The notes beneath the pieces were generated by a model, which searched no databases, was not told the origin of the DNA, and saw only the letters and a program-made list of their open reading frames with translations. A stretch of DNA of 11,370 nucleotides from JAWLGW01 sp964569055 (lineage in GTDB: Bacteria > Planctomycetota > J058): the NCBI GenBank assembly GCA_964569055.1, contig CAZMSZ010000251.1, forward strand, positions 1 to 11,370. The letters are read 5' to 3'. The translations under genes and the position numbers were made by a program. Positions 1-5,688 of this stretch are shown here, one piece after another. Each line of letters opens with the position of its first letter. The first letter of the stretch is position 1.

Positions 1-1
1 G

Positions 2-7
2 TAGCAT
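2..7 (+). promoter_or_regulatory. Candidate -10 hexamer upstream of the first hydrolase
   Basis: TAGCAT at the window edge lies 17 nt upstream of the ATG at 25. It resembles the TAnnnT hexamers found before other genes here, notably TACATT at 8751, which is likewise followed by TCGGAG-like sequence. The -35 region is outside the window, so this is only suggestive. Confidence 0.25.
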
Positions 8-24
8 TCGGAGCGGAGGCCCCT

Positions 25-1065
25 ATGGTCCGCTCCCTCCCCTGGCTGCTCCTGTTCGCGGCGCTCCCGCTCCTCGCGCGCGCCAATCCGACCCCGTCGG
101 AGGCGGTCACGTTGCGCGCCGTGCACCCCGCCTTGCCGCCGCTCCGGCCGGGGCCGCAGCCGGACGACGCGCTCGCGCCTTATCGCGTGCCCGCGGGCGA
201 GTTCGCGCTCGCCCTCGGCCCGGCGCGCGCGCTGCGGCGCCACGCCGTGCGCGAGGTCGAGTTCCCCTCCGCCCGCGCGGGGCGGTGGCCCGTCGTGCAC
301 GGCACGCTCTACCTGCCGACGGAGCGCGCGGAGCGGGTCCCCGCGGCGGTGGTGGTGCACCACCTCGGCGGCTCCTTCGACGCGGAGAAGGTGCTCGCGC
401 AGCACCTCGCGGTGAACGGGGTGGCGGCGCTGTTCGTGAGCCTGCCCAACTACGGGGCACGGCGCGAGCCGGGGACCCGGGAGGGGTTCTTGAGCCTGGG
501 CCCCGAGGTCGGGTTCGCCACCTTCCAGCAGGCGGTGCTCGACGTGATCCGGGCCGGCGACGCGCTGCGGGCGCTGCCCGAGGTCGACCCCGAGCGGGTG
601 GGCCTGGTGGGCGTGAGCCTGGGCGCGTTCGTGACCGCGGTCGCGCGGGGCGTCGATCCGCGCCTGGGCCGGACCGCGCTCCTCCTCGGCGGCGGCGACC
701 TCCCCGGCCTGCTGGCGGCGCTGCCCGAGGAGATCCGCCGGCAGCGCCCCGAAGGGCTCGAGCTCGAGGCGCTCACGCCGCTCCTCCGCCCCGTCGACCC
801 GCTCACGTTCGCGGCGAGGATCGAGCCCGACGACGTCTACATGGTCAACGCGCGGCGCGACGAGATCGTGCCCGAGGCGTCCACGCTGGCCTTGTGGGAA
901 CGCCTCGAGCGGCCGCGGATCGAGTGGCTCGACTGCGGCCACTACGGGATCGTGCTGCACATGCCTCGGCTGTTCAACACGGTCCTCGATCACCTGCGCG
1001 GCGAGGTGCGACAGGATCGCTCACCCGACCGGCGCCGTCAGGCGACCTCGCAACCGGCGAAATGA
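25..1065 (+). CDS. Secreted alpha/beta-hydrolase (dienelactone hydrolase-like)
   Basis: This is a 346-aa protein with an N-terminal signal peptide: a hydrophobic run at residues 5-18 and a likely signal peptidase I site after ARA at residue 20. The body is an alpha/beta-hydrolase. VVVHHLGG (residues 109-116) fits the oxyanion strand region. The nucleophile elbow GVSLG puts the catalytic Ser at 198, Asp279 in RRDEIVP is the likely acid, and His306 in DCGHYG completes the triad. The ATG at 25 follows a GGAGG (15-19) at 5-nt spacing. Exported hydrolases of this type cleave ester or acyl bonds, but the substrate cannot be read from sequence. The Arg/Gln-rich C-terminal tail after residue 325 is probably disordered. 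The gene precedes the small-peptide array by about 110 nt in the same direction. I see no evidence that it processes those peptides. Confidence 0.88.
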   Translation: MVRSLPWLLLFAALPLLARANPTPSEAVTLRAVHPALPPLRPGPQPDDALAPYRVPAGEFALALGPARALRRHAVREVEFPSARAGRWPVVHGTLYLPTERAERVPAAVVVHHLGGSFDAEKVLAQHLAVNGVAALFVSLPNYGARREPGTREGFLSLGPEVGFATFQQAVLDVIRAGDALRALPEVDPERVGLVGVSLGAFVTAVARGVDPRLGRTALLLGGGDLPGLLAALPEEIRRQRPEGLELEALTPLLRPVDPLTFAARIEPDDVYMVNARRDEIVPEASTLALWERLERPRIEWLDCGHYGIVLHMPRLFNTVLDHLRGEVRQDRSPDRRRQATSQPAK

Positions 1066-1174
1066 GCCTAAGTCCCTGGGAGACGGTCTCGCCGACCTCG
1101 GGCACGGCTCCTGCTTAAGGGCCCAACGTCCTGAACAAACGAACAACGACCTAGAGAGAAACACGGAGCTCACC

Positions 1175-1363
1175 ATGAAGAACATGAAGAAGCTGTTTGC
1201 GGGCCTGCTCGTCGCCGTCAGCCTGACCGGGGTCACCGGGGTGTTCGCGTGCGGTGGCATGACCCAGATCGATCCGCCCTCGCTCCAGTTGGACGCGGGC
1301 CCGGCCGACACCACGGTCGACAGCGTGGCCGACGACCTGCAGAAGATCGTCGTCCTCTGCTAG
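1175..1363 (+). CDS. Array copy 1: small exported peptide with invariant Cys-to-Cys core
   Basis: This is a 62-aa precursor of unknown function. The ATG at 1175 follows GGAG (1165-1168) at 6-nt spacing. A second ATG at 1184 is in frame but too far from that site. Residues 1-25 form a signal peptide: Lys at 2, 5 and 6, a hydrophobic run, then VFA before Cys26. The mature part starts CGGMTQIDPP and ends KIVVLC, 37 residues with Cys only at its first and last positions. It holds six Asp and one Lys, so it is acidic. The last third could form an amphipathic helix. Cleavage by signal peptidase I (V-x-A) would leave an N-terminal Cys able to pair with the C-terminal Cys. VFAC is also a marginal lipobox. 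At the nucleotide level this copy is the most diverged of the four. Confidence 0.85.
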   Translation: MKNMKKLFAGLLVAVSLTGVTGVFACGGMTQIDPPSLQLDAGPADTTVDSVADDLQKIVVLC

Positions 1364-1386
1364 GAGGCCCTTGGCCTTCGCTGAAG

Positions 1387-1417
1387 CAGCCGGCCGCCAG
1401 GCCGGCTGTTTTCGTTT
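1387..1417 (+). terminator. Rho-independent terminator after array copy 1
   Basis: CAGCCGGC (1387-1394) pairs perfectly with GCCGGCTG (1401-1408) around a 6-nt loop and is followed by TTTTCGTTT (1409-1417). Upstream A residues at 1384-1385 can extend the stem into the T tract. This is the clearest intrinsic terminator in the window. Confidence 0.8.
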
Positions 1418-1544
1418 GGTTCGCGGTGGGGCGACGGCTGGCCGAGCGCTCACGTCACAGCTCACCGCCTGGCTGTAGCCAGACGACGACGAATCGGGCT
1501 TGGGCACGACGCAACTCGTAGTCGAGCCGCGACGGCACGAGCCC

Positions 1545-1565
1545 TGCACAGGCGCGACTCACCAG
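1545..1565 (+). promoter_or_regulatory. Shared 5' leader element, array copy 2
   Basis: TGCACAGGCG, a 3-nt spacer and CTCACCAG occur 18 nt upstream of the copy 2 start. The same 21-nt arrangement occurs at 1995-2015 upstream of copy 3, identical except in the spacer, while sequence on either side is not similar. The ribosome binding site follows directly. It could be a regulator or RNA-binding site, the transcription start region, or residual duplication homology. Confidence 0.5.
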
Positions 1566-1583
1566 GTAGCGGAGGAGGCACTC

Positions 1584-1760
1584 GTGAAGAAGCTCGTGGC
1601 TGGTGTGGTCGTGGCGGTGGCGATGTCGGGGATCAGCGTGTTCGCGTGCGGGGGCATGACCCAGATCGATCCTCCCTCGCTCCAACTCGACGCGGGTCCG
1701 GCCGACACCACGGTCGACAGCGTCGCGGACGATCTGCAGAAGATCGTCGTCCTCTGCTAG
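1584..1760 (+). CDS. Array copy 2: small exported peptide with invariant Cys-to-Cys core
   Basis: This is a 58-aa precursor of unknown function. I chose the GTG at 1584 because GGAGGAGG (1571-1578) sits 5 nt upstream and the product then begins with KKL like the other copies. A longer reading frame opens at a TTG at 1500 but would bury the signal peptide behind 28 polar residues. Residues 1-21 form a signal peptide ending SVFA, and the core from Cys22 to Cys58 is residue-for-residue identical to the other three. Synonymous differences from copies 1 and 3 number nine and five nucleotides in the 111-nt core. It has its own hairpin downstream and about 220 nt of non-coding sequence upstream, so it is probably a separate transcription unit. 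Confidence 0.85.
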   Translation: MKKLVAGVVVAVAMSGISVFACGGMTQIDPPSLQLDAGPADTTVDSVADDLQKIVVLC

Positions 1761-1782
1761 CGGGCGAACGAACGCGAGCTCC

Positions 1783-1817
1783 GACAGCCGGCCCCCTCGG
1801 GCCGGCTGTCGCCGTTT
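1783..1817 (+). terminator. Terminator-like hairpin after array copy 2
   Basis: GACAGCCGGCCC (1783-1794) and GGGCCGGCTGTC (1799-1810) form a perfect 12-bp stem with a 4-nt loop. The tail is GCCGTTT, a weak T tract. The inner CAGCCGGC/GCCGGCTG stem is the same one used after copies 1 and 4, so the hairpin was probably duplicated with the gene. Confidence 0.65.
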
Positions 1818-1949
1818 GGTTCCACCACGCGCGGCTGCAAGCGCTGACTGGCGCCGGACGGTCTCCTCGGAGAGGCGCGCTACCGAGCGGTTCTGGCACA
1901 GCCCACGGGTGATCTGTTTCCTCCAGGCGCCGTTCGATCGGGAGCGTTC

Positions 1950-1978
1950 TTGTAAGTCCTTGATCGGTGGGCTAAAAC
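1950..1978 (+). promoter_or_regulatory. Candidate sigma70-type promoter for array copies 3-4
   Basis: TTGTAA (1950-1955) and TAAAAC (1973-1978) are separated by exactly 17 nt, and each matches four of six consensus positions. The stretch is A/T-rich compared with its surroundings. Transcription would start near 1985, just before the 21-nt leader element at 1995 and about 45 nt before the copy 3 start. This is a prediction from motif and spacing only. Confidence 0.42.
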
Positions 1979-1994
1979 GCATAGGCACGAACGG

Positions 1995-2015
1995 TGCACA
2001 GGCGGCCCTCACCAG
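1995..2015 (+). promoter_or_regulatory. Shared 5' leader element, array copy 3
   Basis: This is the second occurrence of TGCACAGGCG-N3-CTCACCAG, the element seen at 1545-1565. It ends 14 nt before the copy 3 start and lies between the candidate promoter and the ribosome binding site, so it should be in the mRNA leader. Copy 1 has only CTCACCA, overlapping its own start codon. Copy 4 lacks the element. Confidence 0.5.
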
Positions 2016-2029
2016 CAAGGGAGGACGAC

Positions 2030-2206
2030 ATGAAGAAGTTGATCGCGGGCGTGGCGGTGTCGATCGTGTTCGGGGTCTCGGGCGTGTTCGCGTGCGGGGG
2101 CATGACCCAGATCGATCCCCCCTCGCTCCAACTCGACGCCGGCCCCGCCGACACCACGGTCGACAGCGTCGCGGACGACCTGCAGAAGATCGTCGTCCTC
2201 TGCTAA
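2030..2206 (+). CDS. Array copy 3: small exported peptide with invariant Cys-to-Cys core
   Basis: This is a 58-aa precursor of unknown function. The ATG at 2030 follows AAGGGAGG (2017-2024) at 5-nt spacing. An in-frame GTG at 1994 is rejected because it lies in the leader element and would add a charged segment before the signal peptide. The signal peptide is MKKL plus a hydrophobic run ending GVFA, and the core runs from Cys22 to Cys58. In the core it differs from copy 4 by one synonymous nucleotide, although the two signal peptides are clearly different. Such a mosaic suggests gene conversion of the core or very recent duplication with leader replacement. It ends 20 nt before copy 4 with no hairpin between, so the pair should share a transcript. 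Confidence 0.86.
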   Translation: MKKLIAGVAVSIVFGVSGVFACGGMTQIDPPSLQLDAGPADTTVDSVADDLQKIVVLC

Positions 2207-2226
2207 CGGGAACGGGAGCCGACACC

Positions 2227-2400
2227 ATGAAGAAGCTCTGCGCCGCCGTCCTGCTCGTCGTCGGGATCACCGGGGCCTCCTTCGCGTGCGGGGGCATGAC
2301 CCAGATCGATCCCCCCTCGCTCCAGCTCGACGCCGGCCCCGCCGACACCACGGTCGACAGCGTCGCGGACGACCTGCAGAAGATCGTCGTCCTCTGCTGA
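2227..2400 (+). CDS. Array copy 4: small exported peptide with invariant Cys-to-Cys core
   Basis: This is a 57-aa precursor of unknown function and the last member of the array. The ATG at 2227 has a GGGAG (2214-2218) upstream at 8-nt spacing. The signal peptide begins MKKLCAAV and ends ASFA before Cys21. It contains an extra Cys at residue 5 inside the part that is removed. Ser at -3 does not fit a lipobox well but fits signal peptidase I (S-x-A), which argues that the family as a whole is cleaved by signal peptidase I rather than lipidated. The core from Cys21 to Cys57 is identical to the others. Translation probably follows that of copy 3 on one mRNA. A long hairpin lies just downstream. 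Confidence 0.85.
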   Translation: MKKLCAAVLLVVGITGASFACGGMTQIDPPSLQLDAGPADTTVDSVADDLQKIVVLC

Positions 2401-2423
2401 GGTCTCGGTCGCGTCCGCAGCTC

Positions 2424-2454
2424 GCAGCAGCCGGCCCCCTGGGCCGGCTGTTGC
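2424..2454 (+). terminator. Terminator-like hairpin after array copy 4
   Basis: CAGCCGGCCC (2428-2437) pairs with GGGCCGGCTG (2441-2450) around a 3-nt loop. Four further pairs, one of them G-U, extend the stem to 14 bp. The tail is TGTTGGTT, a poor T tract. The hairpin overlaps the apparent signal-peptide codons of the next gene, so termination here may be partial. Confidence 0.6.
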
Positions 2455-3311
2455 TGTTGGTTCTGCTGGCCTCGGCGCTGCCCCCCGCGGCGGCCCAGGA
2501 CGTCGCGCCGCCCGCGGTGTACGACCCGCTGCGAGCCCCAGCGCCCGCGGTCGGTCAGCAGGTCCGCGTGACGTGGAAGGAGCGGCGCTCCCAGATCAAC
2601 CGCTCGCAGCACGAGGGAGAGCCCGAGCCCGAGGTGCTCGAGCAGCGGCGCGAGGTCGACGTCGAGCTGGTCCGCGCGGTGACCTCCGTGGAGGGTGAGC
2701 GCGCGACCGGCTACGAGCTCCGCTTCGCCCGCTACCGGCTCGCGTTCGACGGCGAGGAGGACCACTCGCTCGAGGGGAGGACCGTCCGCCTCGCCCGCGA
2801 CGACGACGGAGCGCTGCGCGTCGAGCCCGACCCCGCAGCGCCGCCGCTCCCCGCGTCGGCCTCCCGCTTCCTCGCCTCGCTGACCGAGGAGCTGGAGCGC
2901 CCGACGTTGCAGCGCTGGCTGCCCGCGCGCCTCGTCCGCCCGGGTGAGCCCTGGGAGCTCGAGCCCGAGACGGCGGCGGCGGTGCTCGTGCCCGAGGCGA
3001 AGCTCGGCCTGTGCTCACCCTCGCAGGGCGAGCTGAGCGAGGTCGAGCGCAAGATCACCGCGAGGTTCACGATCGAGCTGCTGCTCGTGACCCTGCCGAG
3101 CATGGGCGTGCGGCTCAGCGCCGGCCCCCCGCTGAGGGCGACGCGAACCTACCGCTGGCGCCGCGACGCGCCGCTCGAGGACGCCTCCTGGCAGGGGACG
3201 ACCCGGTTCAAGGGGAAGGCCACCATGCGCCTCCCCGACGGGCGCGCCAACCTGCTCGAGGTGGAGTTCGAGGAGACGCAGTCCGTCACGGTGGAGCCGC
3301 TCGGGGAGTAG
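2451..3311 (+). CDS. Secreted protein of unknown function
   Basis: I do not recognise a family for this protein of about 286 aa. The reading frame encodes a clear signal peptide, with a run LLLLVLLASALPP followed by AAA and then QD at the likely cleavage site. The rest is polar and charged with alternating patterns such as RVTWKERR and ELRFARYRLAF, suggesting a mostly beta structure. It has one Cys and no obvious catalytic motif. The start is uncertain: no ATG is available. TTG at 2451 and 2457 are the nearest standard starts, CTG at 2439 would give a better n-region (MGRLLLL), and GTG at 2286 lies inside array copy 4. None has a convincing ribosome binding site. The frame is open from within copy 4, so read-through or coupling with the array is possible. 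Its 3' end overlaps the convergent rsmD by 26 nt. Confidence 0.65.
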   Translation: MLLVLLASALPPAAAQDVAPPAVYDPLRAPAPAVGQQVRVTWKERRSQINRSQHEGEPEPEVLEQRREVDVELVRAVTSVEGERATGYELRFARYRLAFDGEEDHSLEGRTVRLARDDDGALRVEPDPAAPPLPASASRFLASLTEELERPTLQRWLPARLVRPGEPWELEPETAAAVLVPEAKLGLCSPSQGELSEVERKITARFTIELLLVTLPSMGVRLSAGPPLRATRTYRWRRDAPLEDASWQGTTRFKGKATMRLPDGRANLLEVEFEETQSVTVEPLGE

Positions 3312-3915
3312 CGGCCTCGGCCACGAACAGGGTCGTGCTGCCGTAGTCTCGCCGGAGCAACAACGTGAGCGCTGGCAGCTCGTGCTCGGCGTCGCGGAAG
3401 CAGCCGCGCGGGGTCTCGAAGGCGAGCCGGCCGCTCGGGGCGAGGAGGCGGGTCGCGACCGCACCCAGGAGCGCGCCGACCTCGGGCTCGGCCGGGCCGG
3501 GCGGGCGGCGGAGGAGCTCGAACGGCGGGTGGACCAGCACCAGCTCGAACGGCCCGTGGACCGCGAGCGGGTCGACCCCTCGGCCGAGGTCGTGCCGGAG
3601 CACGGTGCAGCGCGCCTCCTCGCGCAGCTTGGAGACGTTGCCGCGCAGCGAGGCGAGCGAGACCGGGCTGTTGTCGACGAACACGGCCCCGGCCGCCCCA
3701 CGCGACAGGGCCTCCAGCCCGAGCGAGCCCGAGCCCGCGAACAGGTCGAGCACGCGGGCCCCCTCGAGGGCGCCCGCCGCGTCCAGGCTGTTGAACAGCG
3801 CGCCGCGGACCTGATCGCGCATGGGGCGCAGGACCTTGCCGGGCGGGGTGTCCAGGTGTGCCCCCCGGTGGGTCCCGGCGATGATCCGCAGCCCTCTTCC
3901 CTCGCGTCGCGCCAC
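3286..3915 (-). CDS. rsmD: 16S rRNA (guanine966-N2)-methyltransferase RsmD
   Basis: This 209-aa protein has the usual RsmD length and layout. IIAGTHRG (residues 11-18) and LRPMRDQVRGALFNSL (29-44) are the family's N-terminal signature. LDLFAGSGSLGLEALSRGA (56-74) is the SAM-binding motif I, and Asp81 in VFVDNS is the motif II acid. RsmD methylates N2 of G966 in 16S rRNA during 30S assembly. The catalytic motif IV, normally (D/N)PP(F/Y) in this family, reads HPPF (129-132), an unusual replacement of the acidic or amide residue. The GTG at 3915 lies directly behind GGAGGG, too close for a normal ribosome binding site. A -10-like TAGACT 6 nt upstream suggests a leaderless mRNA instead. The gene diverges from the toroid gene and converges on the secreted protein. 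Confidence 0.9.
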   Translation of the reverse strand: MARREGRGLRIIAGTHRGAHLDTPPGKVLRPMRDQVRGALFNSLDAAGALEGARVLDLFAGSGSLGLEALSRGAAGAVFVDNSPVSLASLRGNVSKLREEARCTVLRHDLGRGVDPLAVHGPFELVLVHPPFELLRRPPGPAEPEVGALLGAVATRLLAPSGRLAFETPRGCFRDAEHELPALTLLLRRDYGSTTLFVAEAATPRAAPP

Positions 3916-3921
3916 CCCTCC

Positions 3922-3927
3922 AGTCTA
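3922..3927 (-). promoter_or_regulatory. Candidate -10 element for a leaderless rsmD transcript
   Basis: Read on the minus strand, TAGACT ends 6 nt before the rsmD GTG, so transcription would start at or next to the start codon. It matches TATAAT at four of six positions. No good -35 is seen at 16-18 nt. Confidence 0.3.
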
Positions 3928-4046
3928 CCGACCCCACCGGCAGCCGCGCGCCAAGCCGTTGAAACGGCGTTGTTTGCACGCACCTGTCCGGTTCTGGGAG
4001 GCATCGCCTCCCTCATCTGGAGTCCGGGGACCGGAAGGAGGCCGCC

Positions 4047-5642
4047 GTGCGCCGCAACACCGCGCCGATCCTGCTCGCGCTGCTCGCCGGTGGGCTGGCC
4101 GTCCCGCACCCGGCCGCGGCCGTGAGCGACGAGGCCGTCAACGCCGCCGTCGAGCGAGGACGGAAGTATCTGGAGGGTCGGATCGACGCCGCGACGGGCA
4201 CCGTCCGCGACCACTGGTCGGGGGAGGGCTACGCCACCGGCGAGACCGCGCTGGCGCTGCTGGCGCTCCTCAAGGCGGGCACGCCGCCCGACGACCCGCG
4301 GATCGACCGCGGCTTCGACTGGCTGCTGGAGCAGCCGCTCCAGCGGGTCTACTGCGTGTCGACCGCGATCCTGGCGCTCGAGGCGCGCTACACGCCCGAC
4401 GACCAGCGCTCGATCGCCGACGAGGAGCCGCTCCACACCCAGATCCGCAAGCGGTTCAAGAAGATCGCCCCGCCGCGCGACCGCCGCTGGCTGGCGGGCG
4501 CGGCCGAGTTCCTGGTGGTGCACCAGGACCCCTCGGGGCTGTGGCGCTATCCGTTCTACGGCGACGCGGACGTGTCGAACGCCCAGTTCGCGATCCTGGC
4601 GCTCAAGGCCGCGATCCGCATGGGGGTGAAGGTCCCGCCCGAGGTGTTCCTCAAGTCGGCGTCCGGCCTGATCAAGCTGCAGGAGGCGCAGGGGCCCGAC
4701 GTGGCGACGTTCTCGGTGCCCGCCGCCGACCAGGAGATCCAGGGGCTGCTCGACCGCCGGGCGAGGCGGTCCAAGAAGCGCAAGAAGGGGCGCGACGGCA
4801 CGCGCGAGCGCGAGCCCGGTGCGGCGACGAGCACCGCCACGCGCATGCAGGCCCGCGGCTGGGGCTACAAGCCCGGGGCCGCGCCCCGCGGGAGCATGAC
4901 GGCGGCGGGGCTCGCGATCCTGGTGGTCTGCAAGAGCGAGCTCGAGGACTACCGCGGCTACGACGAGGAGCTCGGCCCGCAGGTCGACCGCGCCCTGCGC
5001 GACGGCGCGGCCTGGCTGGCGCACCGCTTCTCGGTGGACGCCAACCCGGGCGCGGAGCCGGACTGGTACTTCTACTACCTCTATACCCTCGAGCGCGCCG
5101 GCAGCCTGCTCGCGCTCAACCGCTTCGGCGGGCGCGACTGGTACGACGAGGGCGCCGCCGCGATCCTGCGCCGCCAGCAAGGCGACGGGCGCTTCCACCA
5201 CGACACCTCGGGGCAGCGCGACGGCGAGGTGGCGGGCCACTGTCTGGCGCTGTTGTTCCTCGAGCGCTCCACGGTGCCCGTCATGAAGCGCCCGGTGACG
5301 GGCGGCGGGGTGACCTACGGGCCCACGACGGGGACGGGCGGCGCGCCGGCCATCGCGCGGCGGAGCGACGGCCAGCTCGACGTGACGTTCCGCTTCCGCG
5401 CGACGCCGGGCCGCCGCGTGGCGGTGGCGGGCTCGTTCAACGGCTGGAGCCAGGACGCGCACGTGCTCGCCGACCCCGATGGCGACGGTCTCTACGAGCT
5501 GACGGTCAAGCTCCCGGCCGGGCGGCACACCTACAAGTTCGTCGTGGACCGGAGCGCGTGGCACGCCGACCCGGAGAACCCGCGGCGCGAGCCCGACGGG
5601 CACGGCGGCGACAACTCGGTCCTCGACGCCTCGCTGAGCTGA
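4047..5642 (+). CDS. Secreted alpha/alpha-toroid (squalene-cyclase-like) protein with C-terminal CBM48-like domain
   Basis: This 531-aa protein starts at GTG 4047, with GGAAGGAG (4033-4040) 6 nt upstream. Residues 1-25 form a signal peptide ending AAA. Residues 30-410 resemble the prenyltransferase/squalene-oxidase repeat fold, with helical pairs carrying YATGETALALLALL (62-75), YCVSTAILALEARY (102-115), SNAQFAILALKAA (177-189) and WGYKP...SMTAAGLAILVV (272-294). No DXDD protonation motif of hopene cyclases is visible, so cyclase activity is not supported. A Lys/Arg-rich insert (237-257) breaks the repeats. From about residue 445 an E-set/CBM48 (AMPK glycogen-binding-like) domain follows: VAVAGSFNGW (458-467), then GLYELTVKLPAGRHTYKFVV (481-500) and HADPENP. 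Such domains bind alpha-glucans or serve as protein contacts. The specific role is unknown. It appears to be transcribed alone. Confidence 0.82.
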   Translation: MRRNTAPILLALLAGGLAVPHPAAAVSDEAVNAAVERGRKYLEGRIDAATGTVRDHWSGEGYATGETALALLALLKAGTPPDDPRIDRGFDWLLEQPLQRVYCVSTAILALEARYTPDDQRSIADEEPLHTQIRKRFKKIAPPRDRRWLAGAAEFLVVHQDPSGLWRYPFYGDADVSNAQFAILALKAAIRMGVKVPPEVFLKSASGLIKLQEAQGPDVATFSVPAADQEIQGLLDRRARRSKKRKKGRDGTREREPGAATSTATRMQARGWGYKPGAAPRGSMTAAGLAILVVCKSELEDYRGYDEELGPQVDRALRDGAAWLAHRFSVDANPGAEPDWYFYYLYTLERAGSLLALNRFGGRDWYDEGAAAILRRQQGDGRFHHDTSGQRDGEVAGHCLALLFLERSTVPVMKRPVTGGGVTYGPTTGTGGAPAIARRSDGQLDVTFRFRATPGRRVAVAGSFNGWSQDAHVLADPDGDGLYELTVKLPAGRHTYKFVVDRSAWHADPENPRREPDGHGGDNSVLDASLS

Positions 5643-5688
5643 GCCGAGCCGCTCGCCGCGCTCCCTGGAGCCGGCCACAGCGGCGGGG

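Larger units (their letters stand above)
1175..2400 (+). repeat. Four-copy tandem array of near-identical small secreted-peptide genes
   Basis: A block beginning with codons for Phe-Ala-Cys and ending with a terminal Cys codon occurs four times, at 1244-1360, 1641-1757, 2087-2203 and 2281-2397. The last 37 residues are identical in all four copies. Eleven nucleotide sites in ten codons vary across the 111-nt core and every change is synonymous. Copies 3 and 4 differ at one nucleotide in the core. Sequence upstream of the block is strongly diverged, in both the signal peptides and most of the spacers. The array therefore consists of complete small genes with their own ribosome binding sites, and three of the four are followed by a hairpin. 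It is not a simple DNA repeat or a CRISPR array. Confidence 0.93.

Noticed and set aside
1500..1583. Longer form of array copy 2 starting at TTG 1500
   Set aside because: It would include the leader element and ribosome binding site as coding sequence and place 28 polar residues before the signal peptide.
1175..2400. CRISPR array or riboswitch-like DNA repeat
   Set aside because: Repeats of about 111 nt with irregular spacing, in-frame starts and stops, and purely synonymous variation fit genes, not CRISPR or structured RNA.
2286..2450. GTG 2286 as start of the secreted protein
   Set aside because: It lies within array copy 4 in another frame and would prepend an Arg-rich shadow of the peptide core to the signal peptide.
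1455..2765. Minus-strand frame of 436 codons across the peptide array
   Set aside because: Third-position-only variation supports the plus-strand frame. This frame is an antisense shadow of the repeated cores.
4047..5642. Squalene-hopene cyclase
   Set aside because: There is no DXDD motif, the length is shorter than hopene cyclases once the CBM48-like domain is removed, and it has a signal peptide. The resemblance is to the fold only.
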